64,000 nt of DNA from Tubiluchus corallicola (Eukaryota > Priapulida > Priapulimorpha > Priapulimorphida > Tubiluchidae), in contig JAQGDQ010000024.1 of assembly GCA_030141605.1 (NCBI GenBank), positions 79,501 through 143,500 on the forward strand, written 5' to 3'. Positions within the stretch are counted from its first letter, which is position 1. Every line of letters begins with the position of its first letter. This document shows, in pieces, positions 30,595 to 43,601 of this stretch. Made by a program: the position numbers and the translations under genes. Below the pieces are notes generated by a model. The model ran no database searches and was not told the origin of the DNA. It was given only the letters and a program-made list of their open reading frames with translations.

Positions 30595-30600
30595 TTTATT
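30595..30600 (-). terminator. candidate poly(A) signal AATAAA, METTL17
   Basis: TTTATT on the plus strand, about 0.25 kb downstream of the METTL17 stop codon and the nearest AATAAA to it that I saw. Confidence 0.45.
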
Positions 30601-30844
30601 TCATAAAAATTGTACAAGTCAAGTTAGCATTGAGATGAAATGCATGACTTTAAAATTACTAATTATTAGAAATCTAAATATGATTCACCTAAATGTGATG
30701 CCCAGCTTTGAAAATCACTTGAACGACTGTGCAAAAAGTGAGCGAACTGTAATTTTGGCTTAAATATGTATTTTTAACAAAATGCCATTATTACAATTTT
30801 CATAGTGAGTGCCATTTTTTCCTTTTATCAAGCTCTTTCCTATG

Positions 30845-33800
30845 CTACCTCTCTACTTCCATGTTATCTCCAGCTTGTGTCACTGACAATGTCACATTGC
30901 TTCCAGTGTGCACACATGATTCTGTCTTTATATTGTCCTCATGCAAATTATTTTCACTTGGAATGTCTAAAGATGGTAAATCTGCATCACCATCTCTCGA
31001 CTGTTGTGTACCGCCAGTAGCAGCAGTTTCTCTGCTCACTACCTTCACTGGTAAAAGGTCACCCCAGTGGCTACGTTTAACACATTTATAGAGTTGCCTG
31101 AAACAAAAAGGGATTCCAAATCAATTTCATTGTGTGTTAGAACACTGATTTTAAATTTTTTGGCTCTATAGTACACTTCAAACTTCCTTACTATTGCTGT
31201 AATGAATCTTAACACGAAGATCATTGTCTGTTTCAAGACTTCGGCAAAACAATGCTTATGTTGCCTTTGCAAGATTGTTTACGGTAGCCACATCAAGAAT
31301 TTATAAAGCACTTGTATTGTATTTAGTCTAAATGCCTGCTGGACATTTTGCCTGCAATATATACTGCATCTACCAAAATTCTGTATAGCAAAGCATTTTA
31401 AACAGAAAAACAGTTTTATAACCAAAAAATTCTACTATCTACCTGTTTTTCTTGAACGTAAATGTGTATCGTTCTAGACTGCCACTAGGCGCACAAACGT
31501 CGCAATGGACATGTCTGTTACGAATGAGAGGTGGTCTTACAAAACGGGGCCACGGTTGATTCATGGTTATTTCTCCTTTCCGAAGCACAACATAACTATA
31601 CCGAAAACTGTCAGAATGAACTTCAGCATTTTTCTAGAACACAAAGGGCAAGCTTTTAATGTCAGAATGAAACTGAAGCATAGCAATTAAAAACCTTCGA
31701 TGCAAATACACAAACAAACTGGATACATCAAATGGCTGTAATTATTTGTGTAAAGCCGTAAAACCTCTCAGGTTTTGTAAAGTCAGTGAAACTACTCTCT
31801 CACCAAAACTGCTGTAGAGAACACAACTGTTGAGCATTAAGTTTCCGTACTATTAATAAGTACATTTATTGTTTCTGATGTCAAATAAAGTGTTACTCTG
31901 TCGTAAGTAATAACATAAGACACTTTTAATTTGTAACAAACAAACAAGTTCAAAATTTTGTTTTGTTACTGTTTGCTATGTATTAAAGATATTAAAAAGT
32001 ATGTTCTTCCATGAAATATACAGTTCTTATGCAATTAGGAAGCTACTTGTTGCGGTTAACTGAAAACGTTTAGTCCCAAATGTTCACAGTGTAGTACAAA
32101 CTGGATGAGAACGTGCTCTCTCTCCTTGATGTACTAACAGTCCAGCACAAAATACAGAAAGCAGACTTCATTATTACAATCTAAAGTGGAATCTTCAACA
32201 GAACAATTATGGTTATTATTATGTGCATAGACTACCTTAACATGCCCAAGAAGTGACTGATTTGTGTTCTAAACAAAGCTGCATTGTGGGAACACACATT
32301 AACAAAGGTGATGTCTTTTGAAGTCTACACTATTATTTGCAGAAGTTATTTAGAACACTGCAAATTTCTTTACTGAAATAACATGGTCCATGTAGAACTT
32401 TATCAGTGCTAGGCTAAGTAAATAGCAATTTTTATCATACTAGAATATTGATAAAGCCAAATTTGGCTTACCTTCATCAGAGATATGGGTCGATAATAAG
32501 CTTCAAAATTGCAGGGTGTTTTATCACATTTGACTTGTCGTGGACATACTTTGTTATGAGGGCACTAGACAAAAAACAAAGCTATTTTTATTCAGTTAAA
32601 CACAAGAGCTGATACTCAACGGCAATGTCTAGTTGATGTAGATGATTGTAGAAAAACTGCTATTATCAACAACAATTATAGGACTCTATAATATCTTGTA
32701 AGTCACAAAACCATAGTACAGTAGGCACCGCTTAATAGACTCACTTTGGGACCGAAGTGTTTTGACCCAATTAACTGACTGAACCTATTAACCGAAGGGT
32801 GTAGTATTACTGGTATAGAAATATGAGTCATCAGCTTAGTATGCACTGCAAAGGTTTTTAATGAATTTTAGAAATGCAGTAATGCCTAAATTCCTTTGTG
32901 CAGTTAAAATTTTTTAAAAAATATTTTAAAATAAAAGATTAATTTATATAAATGAATTAACAATAAATTAAAAAGTATACTTTTCTAAATCACACAAGTC
33001 TGTTTATTTGCAAAAATGACATAAAATTCCTTCAAAGTCAGCTGCTTCATTTTGTTGCGAAGAAGTAGGCTCACCAAGTTCTCATTATAAAAACGTTGAA
33101 AATCTGTTGCTGTGTGATGCACTTATTCTCGTAAAACATTTAATGCTTGGCGTGCTTGATCTGCATTTTTCAAATTTCTTAACTCTATGCTGTTATTTGC
33201 TGTATGATGTTTACTCTTGTAAGTCACAAGGAATACTGGCTGATTACTGTACCTGCATCTTTAATTGTTAACTGATTAAGCGTGAAAGCATGATTTGCAA
33301 CGAGAGCTTCAAAAGGAAACCGCTAGACAAGTGATTAAGTGTTTAGCATCAAGAAATTCTTGGGTAACAAGGTTAATTGCAGTGGGCAAGCGGGTAACAC
33401 ATTCAATGCAAAACCCCTATGCTATCGTAATAGCGCATGATAAACGTACCCGCTTACAAACAAAACGGTACTTAACATAATTGTTTCTACATATATCATA
33501 GTGCACAAAAGCCAAGCATAGAGGACATAAAAGTAAGATGGGCTCTTTGGGCACATACAAATATCTTGTTTTAAGTACATGAAGGAAAAATGTTGAGTCA
33601 ATTATGCAGAGTTATTTGAGTCAATTACCGACAGTTTTTATGTACATCTGAACAGAAGTGGCCTGTACCAACTGTTTTTGAGTCAGTTAAGCGATTGAGT
33701 CAATTAACTGTGAGTCTATTAAACGGCGCCTACTGTATATGGAGGAACAACAAGTTTCATACACAGTGGAACAAGATACATAGCAGCAACAAGTATGATA

Positions 33801-36800
33801 CAAATTTTGTACACAACAGATTACAAATATAAGATTGTAACATCAAACAAATACTGAACAAGAGTTCATACAAACAAAGATGTGTAAAGAAGATCTTGTT
33901 TAGGTTAGTAACAATTTTTTGAATTTCATGAAATAAAAGCACATGCCAACTGTGGAAAAATGATTCCTGCAATGTACATGCTGCAATGCATGTAAAAACA
34001 CATATAATAAATATCAAAGTGTGGTACTGCTATATTATATTCAAAAGTCCCAATTTATAAATTTACATACCGGAGCAAACACGTGACCTCTCAGTTCTCC
34101 TCTTTTGTCGATTAGCTAAAAAAATGGTTGCTGTATTAAAACTTGTTTCTCGATTTTTGCTTTGTTTATGGAATGCAGCATATAATCTTGTAAAAGTCAC
34201 TTTTGGTCATGATTTGCTTAAAAAAATAATAATTTTGGATTTGTGCTATTACTAATAGATAGTCTTTAAATTACAAACTCTTTATAAATAACTTATTAAT
34301 TATCAAGCGATCTTCTGAGGATTTAACTACTTGCAAAAAAACAATTTAGTTAGTGATAGCACTAGAAATAAAGCAAACTCCCTCTTCAAAAAGCTTGGAT
34401 CAATTAGTAAACTATTATGACAGAACTAAGCCCACAAAAGGGATAAAAGACACTGAACTTGAATTCTAAATAATTCAAATCTAGATTTTGATTGAAAAAT
34501 CATCATAGATGGTTCGTTCCATCAATACATACTGACGAACAAATTGCTCTCTATACTTAAAAACGAACAATTTTTGTAGTGTTCGCCATAAAATTATCAT
34601 TTATTTTTTGCTACATATTTAATACAAAATTATATGTTTGAATAAATTATTAAGTGAAATGTGAACTTTCTTGTAAAGTGGCAAGGAAGAATCAGAGGCC
34701 CTGGTTAATCATACATTAACTGCACTCTTGTTCTATAATAGTTATAGAAGTTAAATTACATTACTGATAATCAAAACCTAAAAAACAATGCAATGTAATA
34801 CCTTAAGCACAGTGTCGCGAGCTTCTGCAATTAAATCAAAGCCAGCTTTTGTACCATTCTCTACCAAAACCTATATAAAATAAAAAGAATTATTTGGGAA
34901 TTTTGGTTCATTCACATTTTTCTTTCTTCCCCACTATAGAAGAAAAATCGATAATGTATTCTTACCAAATTTCAAAAACAAGAATGAAATACAGTGCAGG
35001 TTAATATACAAAAATCAGCACTATAACGGGAACTATAATGAAAAAATCAAAAGTGCTCCAGTTCACAGGACACACTGACTTGCTAATAGTTCAAAAGTTA
35101 ATCAACTGCATATGCTACTTTATTATGTCAAAACTCAAAGACAAACCCTCACACTTTCTAGCGCAAATCATCTTTTCTTACTTTCAAGTCCAAATTTGAA
35201 ATTTTTACACCTTTCCAATAAAATGTACAATAGCAGATGAATATATTATCAGCTTTAGGCAAACTTTAAATAAAATTAAAAATATGTGGTGTAAGAGTGT
35301 GTACCTAGACAAGATATTAAGATGAGGCACTGAACTGGCATTGGCATCTCAGGCACATTCAAATATACATACATGCTTCCTCAATGATGTAAAAAAAACT
35401 ATATGGCACAAGAAACACCCAGAAAGAGTATTGAACCTGGCAGTCACCCCACTCACTGACCAGACCAGCATTACTTATTTTTGGTTCCTAAGCACGCACA
35501 GGCTATTCGCCTCTCTTGTATAAGTCACAACTCAGTGCACAATTAAAGTCTAAATAACACTGGCTTTTCTAAGGGATCATAATCACCACGATGTGCCTCA
35601 AAGTAGTATTTTCTTAGTAGTATGATGTTTTCTAGAAACATAGTCGATGCAACAAAATACAGCAATTACATTGCATTTATTATTAACACATTACACTGTA
35701 ACATTAAAATAATAATAAAAGCATCAAAGTATTGAATAAGTTTTGCAGTTTATAAAACTGTAATGTAATTAACCATGAAGCTCGCACTAATCATTTGAAA
35801 AACACTCTTTTGTAACAGAAGAGAAAAGAAAAAAGCTAAATAATATTGATTTTATTACTTGATTTTATTAAAAGATTATTTGCTTGTAAGTATTGGGAGG
35901 AATAGCTGATGCAGCAACAAAGGTTAATCAATAAGCAATACTGGACCTGGCTAGATAATGAAAGGGTGACCACAAAAATCACTTTTGAGCAATTTCATCT
36001 ACCATTCTCCCTCTAACCAGTTCTCTTGTTGAAGAAAGATCCAAAAAGTAAGACATATCTTTAACAACTAGCAAAATTTAGGTTCTACCACAACTGTCAA
36101 CATAATAAGTAGGACCTGATAATGAGCACTGGATAGCAGCTTAATTAGAGTTTGGTAAAGTGTATAACGAATATCAAATGGAATTGGCAAGCCCTCAATC
36201 TTGTTTGGGTTAGAAATAGACGGCACAAACACAGTGATAATAAGAAATAAAATTATTTACCAGAAAACCTAGTGTTTTGCGCCACAGTAGTTTTATCAAG
36301 TCACACCGTTCTTCTTTGCTGGGTAGCTCTATTAGTGTAAATGCACTTACGACAAGATTGTACTTCTCCTAAAAAACAATACAAATGTACTAGAGATAAA
36401 TTGTAAATTCTAACAGTAAAAACAACATAACAAATAAGCATCGAGTGCAATGATGCTAATAAGCTTGCTATAACAATATCAACCTGTAAAAAATAGTCGT
36501 GAGAGTTTACAAACTGCTAATTTATAATCTTCAAGCAATGGAGTGGCATACCTACCTGGCCTTGAAGTCAAACAAGTATCGTGGTCTGCACTTAAATAAC
36601 CATAACATTTTTACATCCATATTATTCAGGACAGCTTTCAAACTAAAATTTAAACATTTTCACCCGTAAAACAACAGAGCATATGTGTCTATTGGCAACT
36701 ATTGTTAAACTAATTGTGTTGTGTACTTTTGCTTCATTTTTACTATGAGCAACTTGATGAAGTTTTGAAATATGACTGCAACATAAAAATTTTTAAAAAG

Positions 36801-39800
36801 TATAAATTGATATTGGCATACAAATACCGTATTTTCCCATGTATAAGAGACCCTTTTTTGCTCAGAATTTTCACTTTAAAAATAGGGGGTCTCTTATACA
36901 TGGGAGTAAGTCTTTTCAATAAGATGCATAAATTGTGACACTAATGATTTTAAAGAAATAAGTGCTCTACAACTGTTTTATTTCGAATAATTATAGTTTC
37001 CTTTCAATAAATCTTCTCCATGGCTAAATTCTAATGATAAAATTAATGTACCGGGTAAGTTATTATTTTTTTAAATGTCTCTTTGGTATTGGAGAGAAAT
37101 CGATTGTTCTGCAGCCAATCAACGCATCTGCATAAGCTCTCTGCATGCCCGTCGACGTCATTGATACGTCGGCAGAGGTCAACGAGATGAGTCAGCCTAA
37201 GCAAGGCGTGTCGCGTTCGACTATGAAGCGGTTGTAAGCAATACAAGCATCGTGACACAGGCATTATCTCCTCGTTTTCTCTTTTCCTGTTACAGGTTTG
37301 CAGGTACGCACGTTGATGTTTTTGATGAGAGTGATGAGGAATTTAATGATTTCTATGATGAATAAAGTTATTCATTACCAAAAAACTTTTTTCCAGAATT
37401 TTTGCCTAAAAATTGAAGGGGTCTCTTATACACAAGGGTCTCTTATACATGGGAAAATACGGTATAAAAGTTAAAACTGCTTGCTACTAGGTTGGGAAAG
37501 AAAAGTTTTGTGGTAAGAAACATTAATAAACCACTATAACGGTATCACGTCCAGAAGATAGCGCTTCCACTGAGCTAAACATACCTTATCAGATAACGGT
37601 GTCATTTGCCGAAAGAACATTCCTTTGAAGCAAGTTTCTATTTTGCTTTCATCACCATTTTGTACTAAAAGCCGAGCTAAAGAGTTCATGTCAGCAGAGT
37701 GATCAATACAGTAATGTTCACTGACAGTATCAGGCCAGATAGTGTTAGCTGCCCTAAAAAAGTCATATTTTACAGGACAGTACGGTTAGAAATGTTCTGC
37801 ACTTTGAAATAAATGCTATAACAAGTGCACAATTAATAACAGACATTTCATTGCATAATTGCAGTAAAAATGTCTATAACAACTTGGGCACTTGTTACTG
37901 ATTAACAAAATGGTATGTACACGTTGTTTTTGTACATAATTTTTTATCTAAACATGTTTATTTAGTTTAGTACCTGAAGAGCAGATGCCATAAGACCAAA
38001 AGATTTCATAATATGGCATATATTGGTAGGGGTCTACTGTAAATAATTGCATTGATTATCAACATCGCTGTCATGGCCACGATCATTGTAATCAACATTA
38101 TGATAATCATCAATGTCCTTATCATTATTATGAATGTCAACTTTATCATCTTCGTTATTGTTGCCATCACCTTAACCAGAATGAATTTTCATGATTGTGA
38201 ACAACAATAGCAACAATTATAAAAACAAAATGAGCAACATTAACAACAAGAAGGATAAAGACAGCACAAGTAGTAGCAATAGCAGCAGCAACAGACACAG
38301 CAATTACAATGACAATGTCAATGACAACAAAACAGATACAATAAAGCTTCAACTAAATATTGCTTCTATAAGCATATTTAATTTTAACATATTAAAATTC
38401 TCAAGTATTTCAATGTAATGGCAAACATATATAAAAAATTATATAGAAGATGCAACAACAGGCCCTTTACACAATACGAGTTTTCATTAAAATGTGTAAT
38501 AACAAAATGTAATCATGAACATTTCATCTGTGTTGACATAATCATAAATTGCTAAATTATTCATCACTGCTAATGAATAATGGGAAATAAATACCTCCAC
38601 ATCTTTGTTTGAAAGTAAATATCTTTAGATAAATTACAATACTAAATGAAAAAAGTTCTTCAAGTTAATTTATGGGCTAAACCTAATTCCTAGTACAACC
38701 ACTTAGAGGGGGTAAAACCATGATTAATATGATTTAGTGAGGTGATTTATGCGGTGAACATTTGCCTTTTTCCAAGGGAGTAAAATCAAAAAGTGCACAT
38801 ACCAACATACAGAACCAAGCCCAGATCCAAAGTCAAGCAAACTGGTAGGGCGAAAACTGACTTCTCTGTACTTTATTTCCGCAAATATTTTATGTAAAAC
38901 AGCATAATCAACAGCCAGCCTGCTTAGCATGTATAGCATGCCCTTGTGCATGTTGTAACTGTAAAAAATATTTAAAACAGCATAGAATTTGTGATAAAGT
39001 TACTAAATTGACATACTTTGCCATCTGGGAAGAAGCAAAATTCATTAATATCAACAAAACTATCCATAAATATGAAATTATTCATAAGCACTTCCGTTGC
39101 ATTAATTTATTCTTACGTTACAGGTTCCCAGTGGTAGACATTAGAACGAAGTATGTTTAGAATCTTTCCTTTGCGAAGACTTAAAACATCTTGAGTTTCT
39201 GTTTCATCCAATTGTGTAACATCAATGCCATCTAAAGCAAATACAGTGTTGAGATAATAAGAGTATTTGATTGATTGGAATAGTCTCACATTAAACAAAG
39301 AACAGAAGCCCACATTAACGTATTTTAACATTATTCGTGATGGGAAGTATTACAGAATTAGTGACCTGAAAGGAACAAATCTGTCTATCCCTGAACTAGA
39401 TTTATATTTTTTTATTACTTATTGGGATTGGATTTGCCAATAATGACACAGAGGATGTATTAGAGTTTAGGTGAACTTTGTCAAAGCAAAGCTTGTACAA
39501 TATTTACTCGCTATCTTTCCAAATGTACATAATTGAGCAGAATCAATCAGCAGTTATTTAAATACAATTCAGCATTCTGCAAGATGGACATATTGGATGG
39601 TGATTGTTAATCCGTGACAGGCAGCAAAGTAGGGCAGATTGCTAGTTAAAGGGTTTAAAATAACCCTTTATTCAAGAATTATGGATGAGCTTGGATGAGC
39701 TTCATTCAAGAATTATTATCTAATAAACAACAGCTTCATTGGGCTATATCTTAAATAAATGTTTCCAGTTGTTTGTTATATTACCTTCTTCCTCAACTTG

Positions 39801-42800
39801 CTGCTCAGCTTTTTCTGCTTTCTGTTGTAATTCCTCTTCAGTGACAGGTGCGTGCCTTGACCATAAGTACCTTGCTAAACTGGCTGCCTCTCTTTGTAAA
39901 CTAGAACCACCATGCTCTGAAAATTACAAGCATACAGTAAGTAAAAAAGCTACAGGCAGTATCACAAATGAAATTTTAAAAGTTGTATGGAAGTAATTTA
40001 TAATTTCAGAAAACAAATTTATCTAACACAGTTCTTGGTAGATTATGTTATTAAGTTTGCTAGTCTAATCTTGAAAAAATATAAACAATAGACCTTTTCT
40101 ATGAGCCTGTGCACAACTTTTGCAAATGCAGCACTGGCCCAGTCTCGGATCAGCTTGTAGAACCTGAACAGTGTGTTTGCATTGTTTGTACAGTCCAACT
40201 TGTCGTAAAAGACTGACAATTTTGAAGAATACAAGTAACTTGTAGAAATAAACTTCTTGATTTCTTATAACCTTATGAAACTAATAATGTTAACAAAAAA
40301 TAAATTTGACTGTGCTTTAGGTTTCTGAAAACATTCAAATTCACCGCAGGTGAATTTCGTGCATTCTATCAAATGTCGCTGAGGTACAAATCAACTTGTC
40401 AGAGAAAGGGCTTATGTTAAGATGTTTAAGTAACTCCAATTTATGAAATTAGTTTCAAACAGATACGAGAAAGTAATACTTGCAATTCTTTCAGTGGCAT
40501 ATCTACTATACAGCAAAACCCGGTAGTGTGGAAGGGTTCCGCTGGAAGAGCCCTTTTTGGGTCTAAACCCAGAAAGCTTTTCTGCAATTTGAAGAATGCA
40601 ATCAGGCGTGTCTAAAATTTAACCGATACAAATCACCTACATGCACAAAACAGAGTAAGTAATATTTTATAATAGCATGATAACCCACCTAAACATGAAT
40701 ATGCTCTTGAGTTTTTATGCGGCGAGCAGTGTTTCTGACTGTTTCAAGTTCAGTAGGGACAATTCTAGACAATAGATGGGGTGGCTGAGTAACATAGTTT
40801 CATGACATAGTTATCTCAGACCTGTGCGACTGGTGGTAACAATAGTGAACAATAGACCTCAAGGGATTATATACTCACTTGCAGCAACAATCTTGCAAGC
40901 ATTTTCAAGTTGTTCAGGAAGATTTACCCTTTTTTGGGAAAACTGCCCAGAATGTTTTTTCAGAAATCCTTTTGCGCTGTACTCAATTTCAGCCATTTCA
41001 TGCATCTCCACAACAAATTTCTGTGCAGATAATGTAGATGCAGCCTAAAAAAATGATGTGCAGTTAAAAAATTTCGTCAAGTAAAAATACGAAAGAATAT
41101 TAACATTTTAAAACTAATAATTGGCTGGAGTTTCAGAACTACGGCAATAAAATTTGTAGGCTCAAACAATGTTCAAACAGTTTTAGCCAGTCCTAATTTA
41201 GAAGATATTTTCCTTGATTCTGAGAAGAGAGCATCTGTTATTCTGAAAAGCAATATTGATTTTGCAAAATATTAGAGCCTACACGTTTGGCCGTTCTATT
41301 GAAATAAATGGAAAATTTATTTACTCATTTTAACTAAATGCCAATTGTACTAAAGCCTTAATGGCAATTTAGACCAAAATTTGCTGCTCTCTGAATTGAA
41401 TTGCACAGTGCTGGAACTTTAGCTTTTGCAATACATGTGAAAAAATCAAACTGTTAGAAAGTGCAATATCTACTACTGTGTTTACTTGTCTTGTGGGAAG
41501 CTAACTTTTATAATTTAATATAATTCTACCTGCCTAATGTCTGTAACAGCCGTAATCTAAATGCTATAATTATGTTGGAATAAACAATAAAACATGATTT
41601 AGTTTTTGAATGGGCAGATGATGCTGATGTTTTACGCATTTGTCATCCACATACTCAAGATGACGTCAATGCTAGCTGTGAACATTAACCATTAATAATT
41701 ACCTTAAATTTGAAATGCACGTAATTAAAAATAGAGCACAATAACCAAATAAGTAAATTAAAATAGTATCGCGCTAGTTTGCAAATAAACAGAAAAACAG
41801 AAACTTGCAAATATTGCCAAAATGGATCCAAAGTCTTTTTACAAATACGTAACTCTAAGCAAATGGTTAAAGACACTATTGGGACTATTAAGAAGTACGA
41901 TAGTAAAGTGTTGTCTATTACTTGAGTATGAATTTAGTATTATTGTAAAGGAAGCCTATGTATACCATAATGTTCAAGTTTAGATATCAATACTGAACTA
42001 CTGGTGGCACCTCACCACCCGGGGGTGGTTCAGGGCTGCAGGTACAGAGGCGGAGCAGCCTAATAATGATTTCCACATAACCACAATTAAACAAAGCTGA
42101 ATTATATTATGCTGGAAAGAGATTTAAATATTACAAGGCCTAAACTAACTATGACAAGATTTTAAACAAATTAAAGAAAAACAAAACAAAGAAATAAAGT
42201 GGAGAGACTGATACCTAACTTGCCATATAGCGGGTAGTAGGAGAGCTCTAAGTCTGATGGAAGAAACACAAAGACAAGAACCACACATTCTGCACGACCC
42301 GATTACCACTGTAGCTCCAAAGTACAGCAGATTTTTACCCTCCCATTATAACCTTCCCCAAACTAGTGTACATGTCAGAAATAGAGCCAAAATGAAACCT
42401 GACTGGTTGAAAGCAAAAAGGGGTGAAGATTTAGTCAATAAGAACCGAAATATTTGTAGAAGAATAATTTAGAAGACTTAGGTTTGAACTACTGGTACTT
42501 TGGGGTGACATGCAACACTAGTTTGGTAACCATGCCATACTTTGGAATAAAGGTAGAGGTTGTGCAGAGTGGGCGGCCTAAGTGTCTGTGCTACAATATG
42601 TTATGATGCACAGTGTCGAAGGCTTTTGCCAAGTCTCGAAAAATTCCACATGTGATAAGTTTATTGTCTAAATTTGTTAGTAATCTGTCCACGATTTCAG
42701 CAGTTGCTAATGCTGTTGAGTGATTTTACTGAAAGCCAAATTGGTACTTACTAAGGATATTATTGTTAGGATATTAGGAATTTGATCAATCTATCATAGA

Positions 42801-43378
42801 GCAGTGATTCAAAAACTTTTGGCAGCGGTGAGAGGATCGAAATTGGTCTGTAAATGGATGGGTTATTGTTATCATCACATTTATAGATGGGTATGAGTTT
42901 GGCCGTTTCTTAGACACGCTGCTGATTATATAGGTTAATGCAATTGCACAGTCAGCAGTTACTGAGCATGCCCAAAGAGGAGCTGATCATCATCACTCAA
43001 GACCCTGTGTAGGTGCTGCTAATGGCACAATGAGTAGTGGAGGGCCATTACAAAGTTTTTCACGGAAAGAATGGTTAAAGAGTGGAATTTACTCACGTCT
43101 GATATTGCTAAAGCTTCTTCGGTGAATAACTTCAAAAACAAGATGGATGGATATTTACATACGAAATACGAGGTTACAACGAGCCTGCTCCGTTAACCTC
43201 TACCACTCTTAATAATATATTAATAGTCTTATATTTTAAGAGTGGCAATAGGTATTGTATAGATGAGCAATTTTGTCATCAACCTACTTTTAGTTAGAAT
43301 TTACAACACCAGTACAAAAGAAAGCCTTACCATTACATTACAGTGAACAACGCAAGGGCAGCGAAGATGTTGCAACAT
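30845..43378 (-). CDS. METTL17: METTL17, mitochondrial ribosome assembly methyltransferase-like protein (12 exons)
   Basis: Exons in transcript order: 43378-43331, 41044-40879, 39916-39785, 39231-39117, 38958-38803, 37753-37585, 36368-36261, 34870-34802, 34115-34071, 32564-32472, 31633-31443, 31097-30845 (stop TAG). All introns are GT-AG and in phase; total 1,545 nt, 514 residues. Rsm22/METTL17 family features are YLWSRHAPVTEEEL, the SAM-binding-like LLDFGSGLGS, VVSAFTLIELPS, LVENGTKAGF, HVFAPCPHNKVCP, RHVHCDVCAPSG and SHWGDLLPV. The cysteines in CPHNKVCPRQVKC and in HVHC sit where the human protein binds a 4Fe-4S cluster. The family associates with the small mitoribosomal subunit and is needed for mitochondrial translation. 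The first exon (MLQHLRCPC...) is inferred from phase, a strong donor (ATG|gtaagg) and position; an in-frame upstream ATG at 43435 would add 19 residues. The last exon adds an acidic tail of about 65 residues beyond the human end. Confidence 0.9.
32719..33735 (-). mobile_element. Tigger/pogo-type DNA transposon, defective (1,017 bp, TA target duplication)
   Basis: The inverted ends CAGTAGGCACCGCTTAATAG (left) and CAGTAGGCGCCGTTTAATAG (right, reversed) are flanked by TA on both sides (32717-32718, 33736-33737). Minus-strand remnants around 33150-33000 read QALNVLRE, then FYNENLVSLLRNKMKQLT, resembling the C-terminal end of CENP-B/Tigger transposases. The DDE catalytic region is missing. It lies in a METTL17 intron. 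Confidence 0.75.
36827..37462 (+). mobile_element. TIR element copy 1 (636 bp), TA duplication, jerky/pogo-like relic, in METTL17 intron
   Basis: Perfect inverted ends CCGTATTTTCCCATGTATAA, flanked by TA at 36825-36826 and 37463-37464. The motif GGGTCTCTTATACATGGGA or a close variant occurs twice near each end and is a candidate transposase-binding repeat. Near the right end, + strand 37330-37365 reads [14 protein letters not shown] and a stop, like the acidic C-terminus of CENP-B/jerky-type transposases. A second copy lies inverted at 51716-52320. The 73-codon minus-strand open frame at 37043-37264 also occurs in copy 2, but only because the copies are alike. Confidence 0.8.
38041..38345. 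repeat. low-complexity degenerate ATC/AAC-type repeat
   Basis: Interspersed ATTATGATAATCATC-like units in the left half and AACAACAAG/AGCAGCAAC-like units in the right half, in a METTL17 intron. The open frames on both strands here are products of this composition. Confidence 0.65.
42556..42917 (-). mobile_element. decayed LINE reverse transcriptase fragment (jockey/CR1-like)
   Basis: Minus-strand conceptual reading gives TAKLIPIYK, YRPISILSPLPKVFESLLYD, then after a stop and frameshift NNILSKYQFGFQ, HSTALATAEIVD and GIFRDLAKAFDTVHHNIL. This is the order of conserved reverse-transcriptase blocks 2-4 in jockey-like elements (YRPIS, QFGF, D-AKAFDTV). Stops and at least one frameshift show that it is dead. 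It lies in METTL17 intron 1. Confidence 0.75.
43056..43196 (+). mobile_element. LINE 3' ORF fragment, opposite orientation
   Basis: A plus-strand 46-codon frame ending in TAA reads FFTERMVKEWNLLTSDIAKA and then SSVNNFKNKMDGYLHTKY. It has the same C-terminal layout as the LINE tail at 21988-22287. It is a fragment with no upstream reverse transcriptase on this strand. Confidence 0.6.
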
Positions 43379-43435
43379 GCTGCAAAAACATTTAGTTTTC
43401 ATTGAAAAATAAAACACTTTCATGGGCGCTGACAT

Positions 43436-43601
43436 GATGGGTTTTTGTTTTTATATTTGGTCTGCAGAGGGCACTGTACTATCAACTACTATGGCGGCTC
43501 ACGTAAAACATGTGGCAGCCTCATGAGTAAATCATTCAGAGGAATGAACAAAAATTAAAGTTTTTACTATTTAGCAGATTTCCTCTTCTGTATAAATAAT
43601 C
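43436..43601. promoter_or_regulatory. shared (bidirectional) promoter region of METTL17 and MVD
   Basis: The two start codons (METTL17 at 43378 or 43435 on -, MVD at 43602 on +) are only 167-224 bp apart and divergent. The gap contains ACTATGGCGGCTCACGT at 43488-43504: an ATGGCGGC core matching the YY1 initiator-proximal motif of many housekeeping and mitochondrial genes, followed by a CACGT half E-box. No TATA box stands out for either gene, although ATAAAT at 43592 is too close to the MVD start to serve. Confidence 0.55.

Larger units (their letters stand above)
29773..30844. other. intergenic region between the ILF2 duplicate and the METTL17 3' end
   Basis: No gene is seen. It contains one terminus of a Tigger-like element (30283-30363) and the METTL17 poly(A) region. 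Confidence 0.6.

Noticed and set aside
37043-37264. Cysteine-rich 73-codon frame, also present at 51901-52104
   Set aside because: Present twice only because two near-identical transposon copies carry it; it runs antisense to the transposase remnant and has no recognisable domain.
38167-38418. Overlapping hydrophobic (minus) and Asn/Ser-rich (plus) open frames
   Set aside because: Products of a degenerate trinucleotide repeat in a METTL17 intron.
40509-40560. TA-flanked CAGCAAAACCCGGTAGTG, like a Tigger-type left end
   Set aside because: No matching right end found nearby; too short to call alone.
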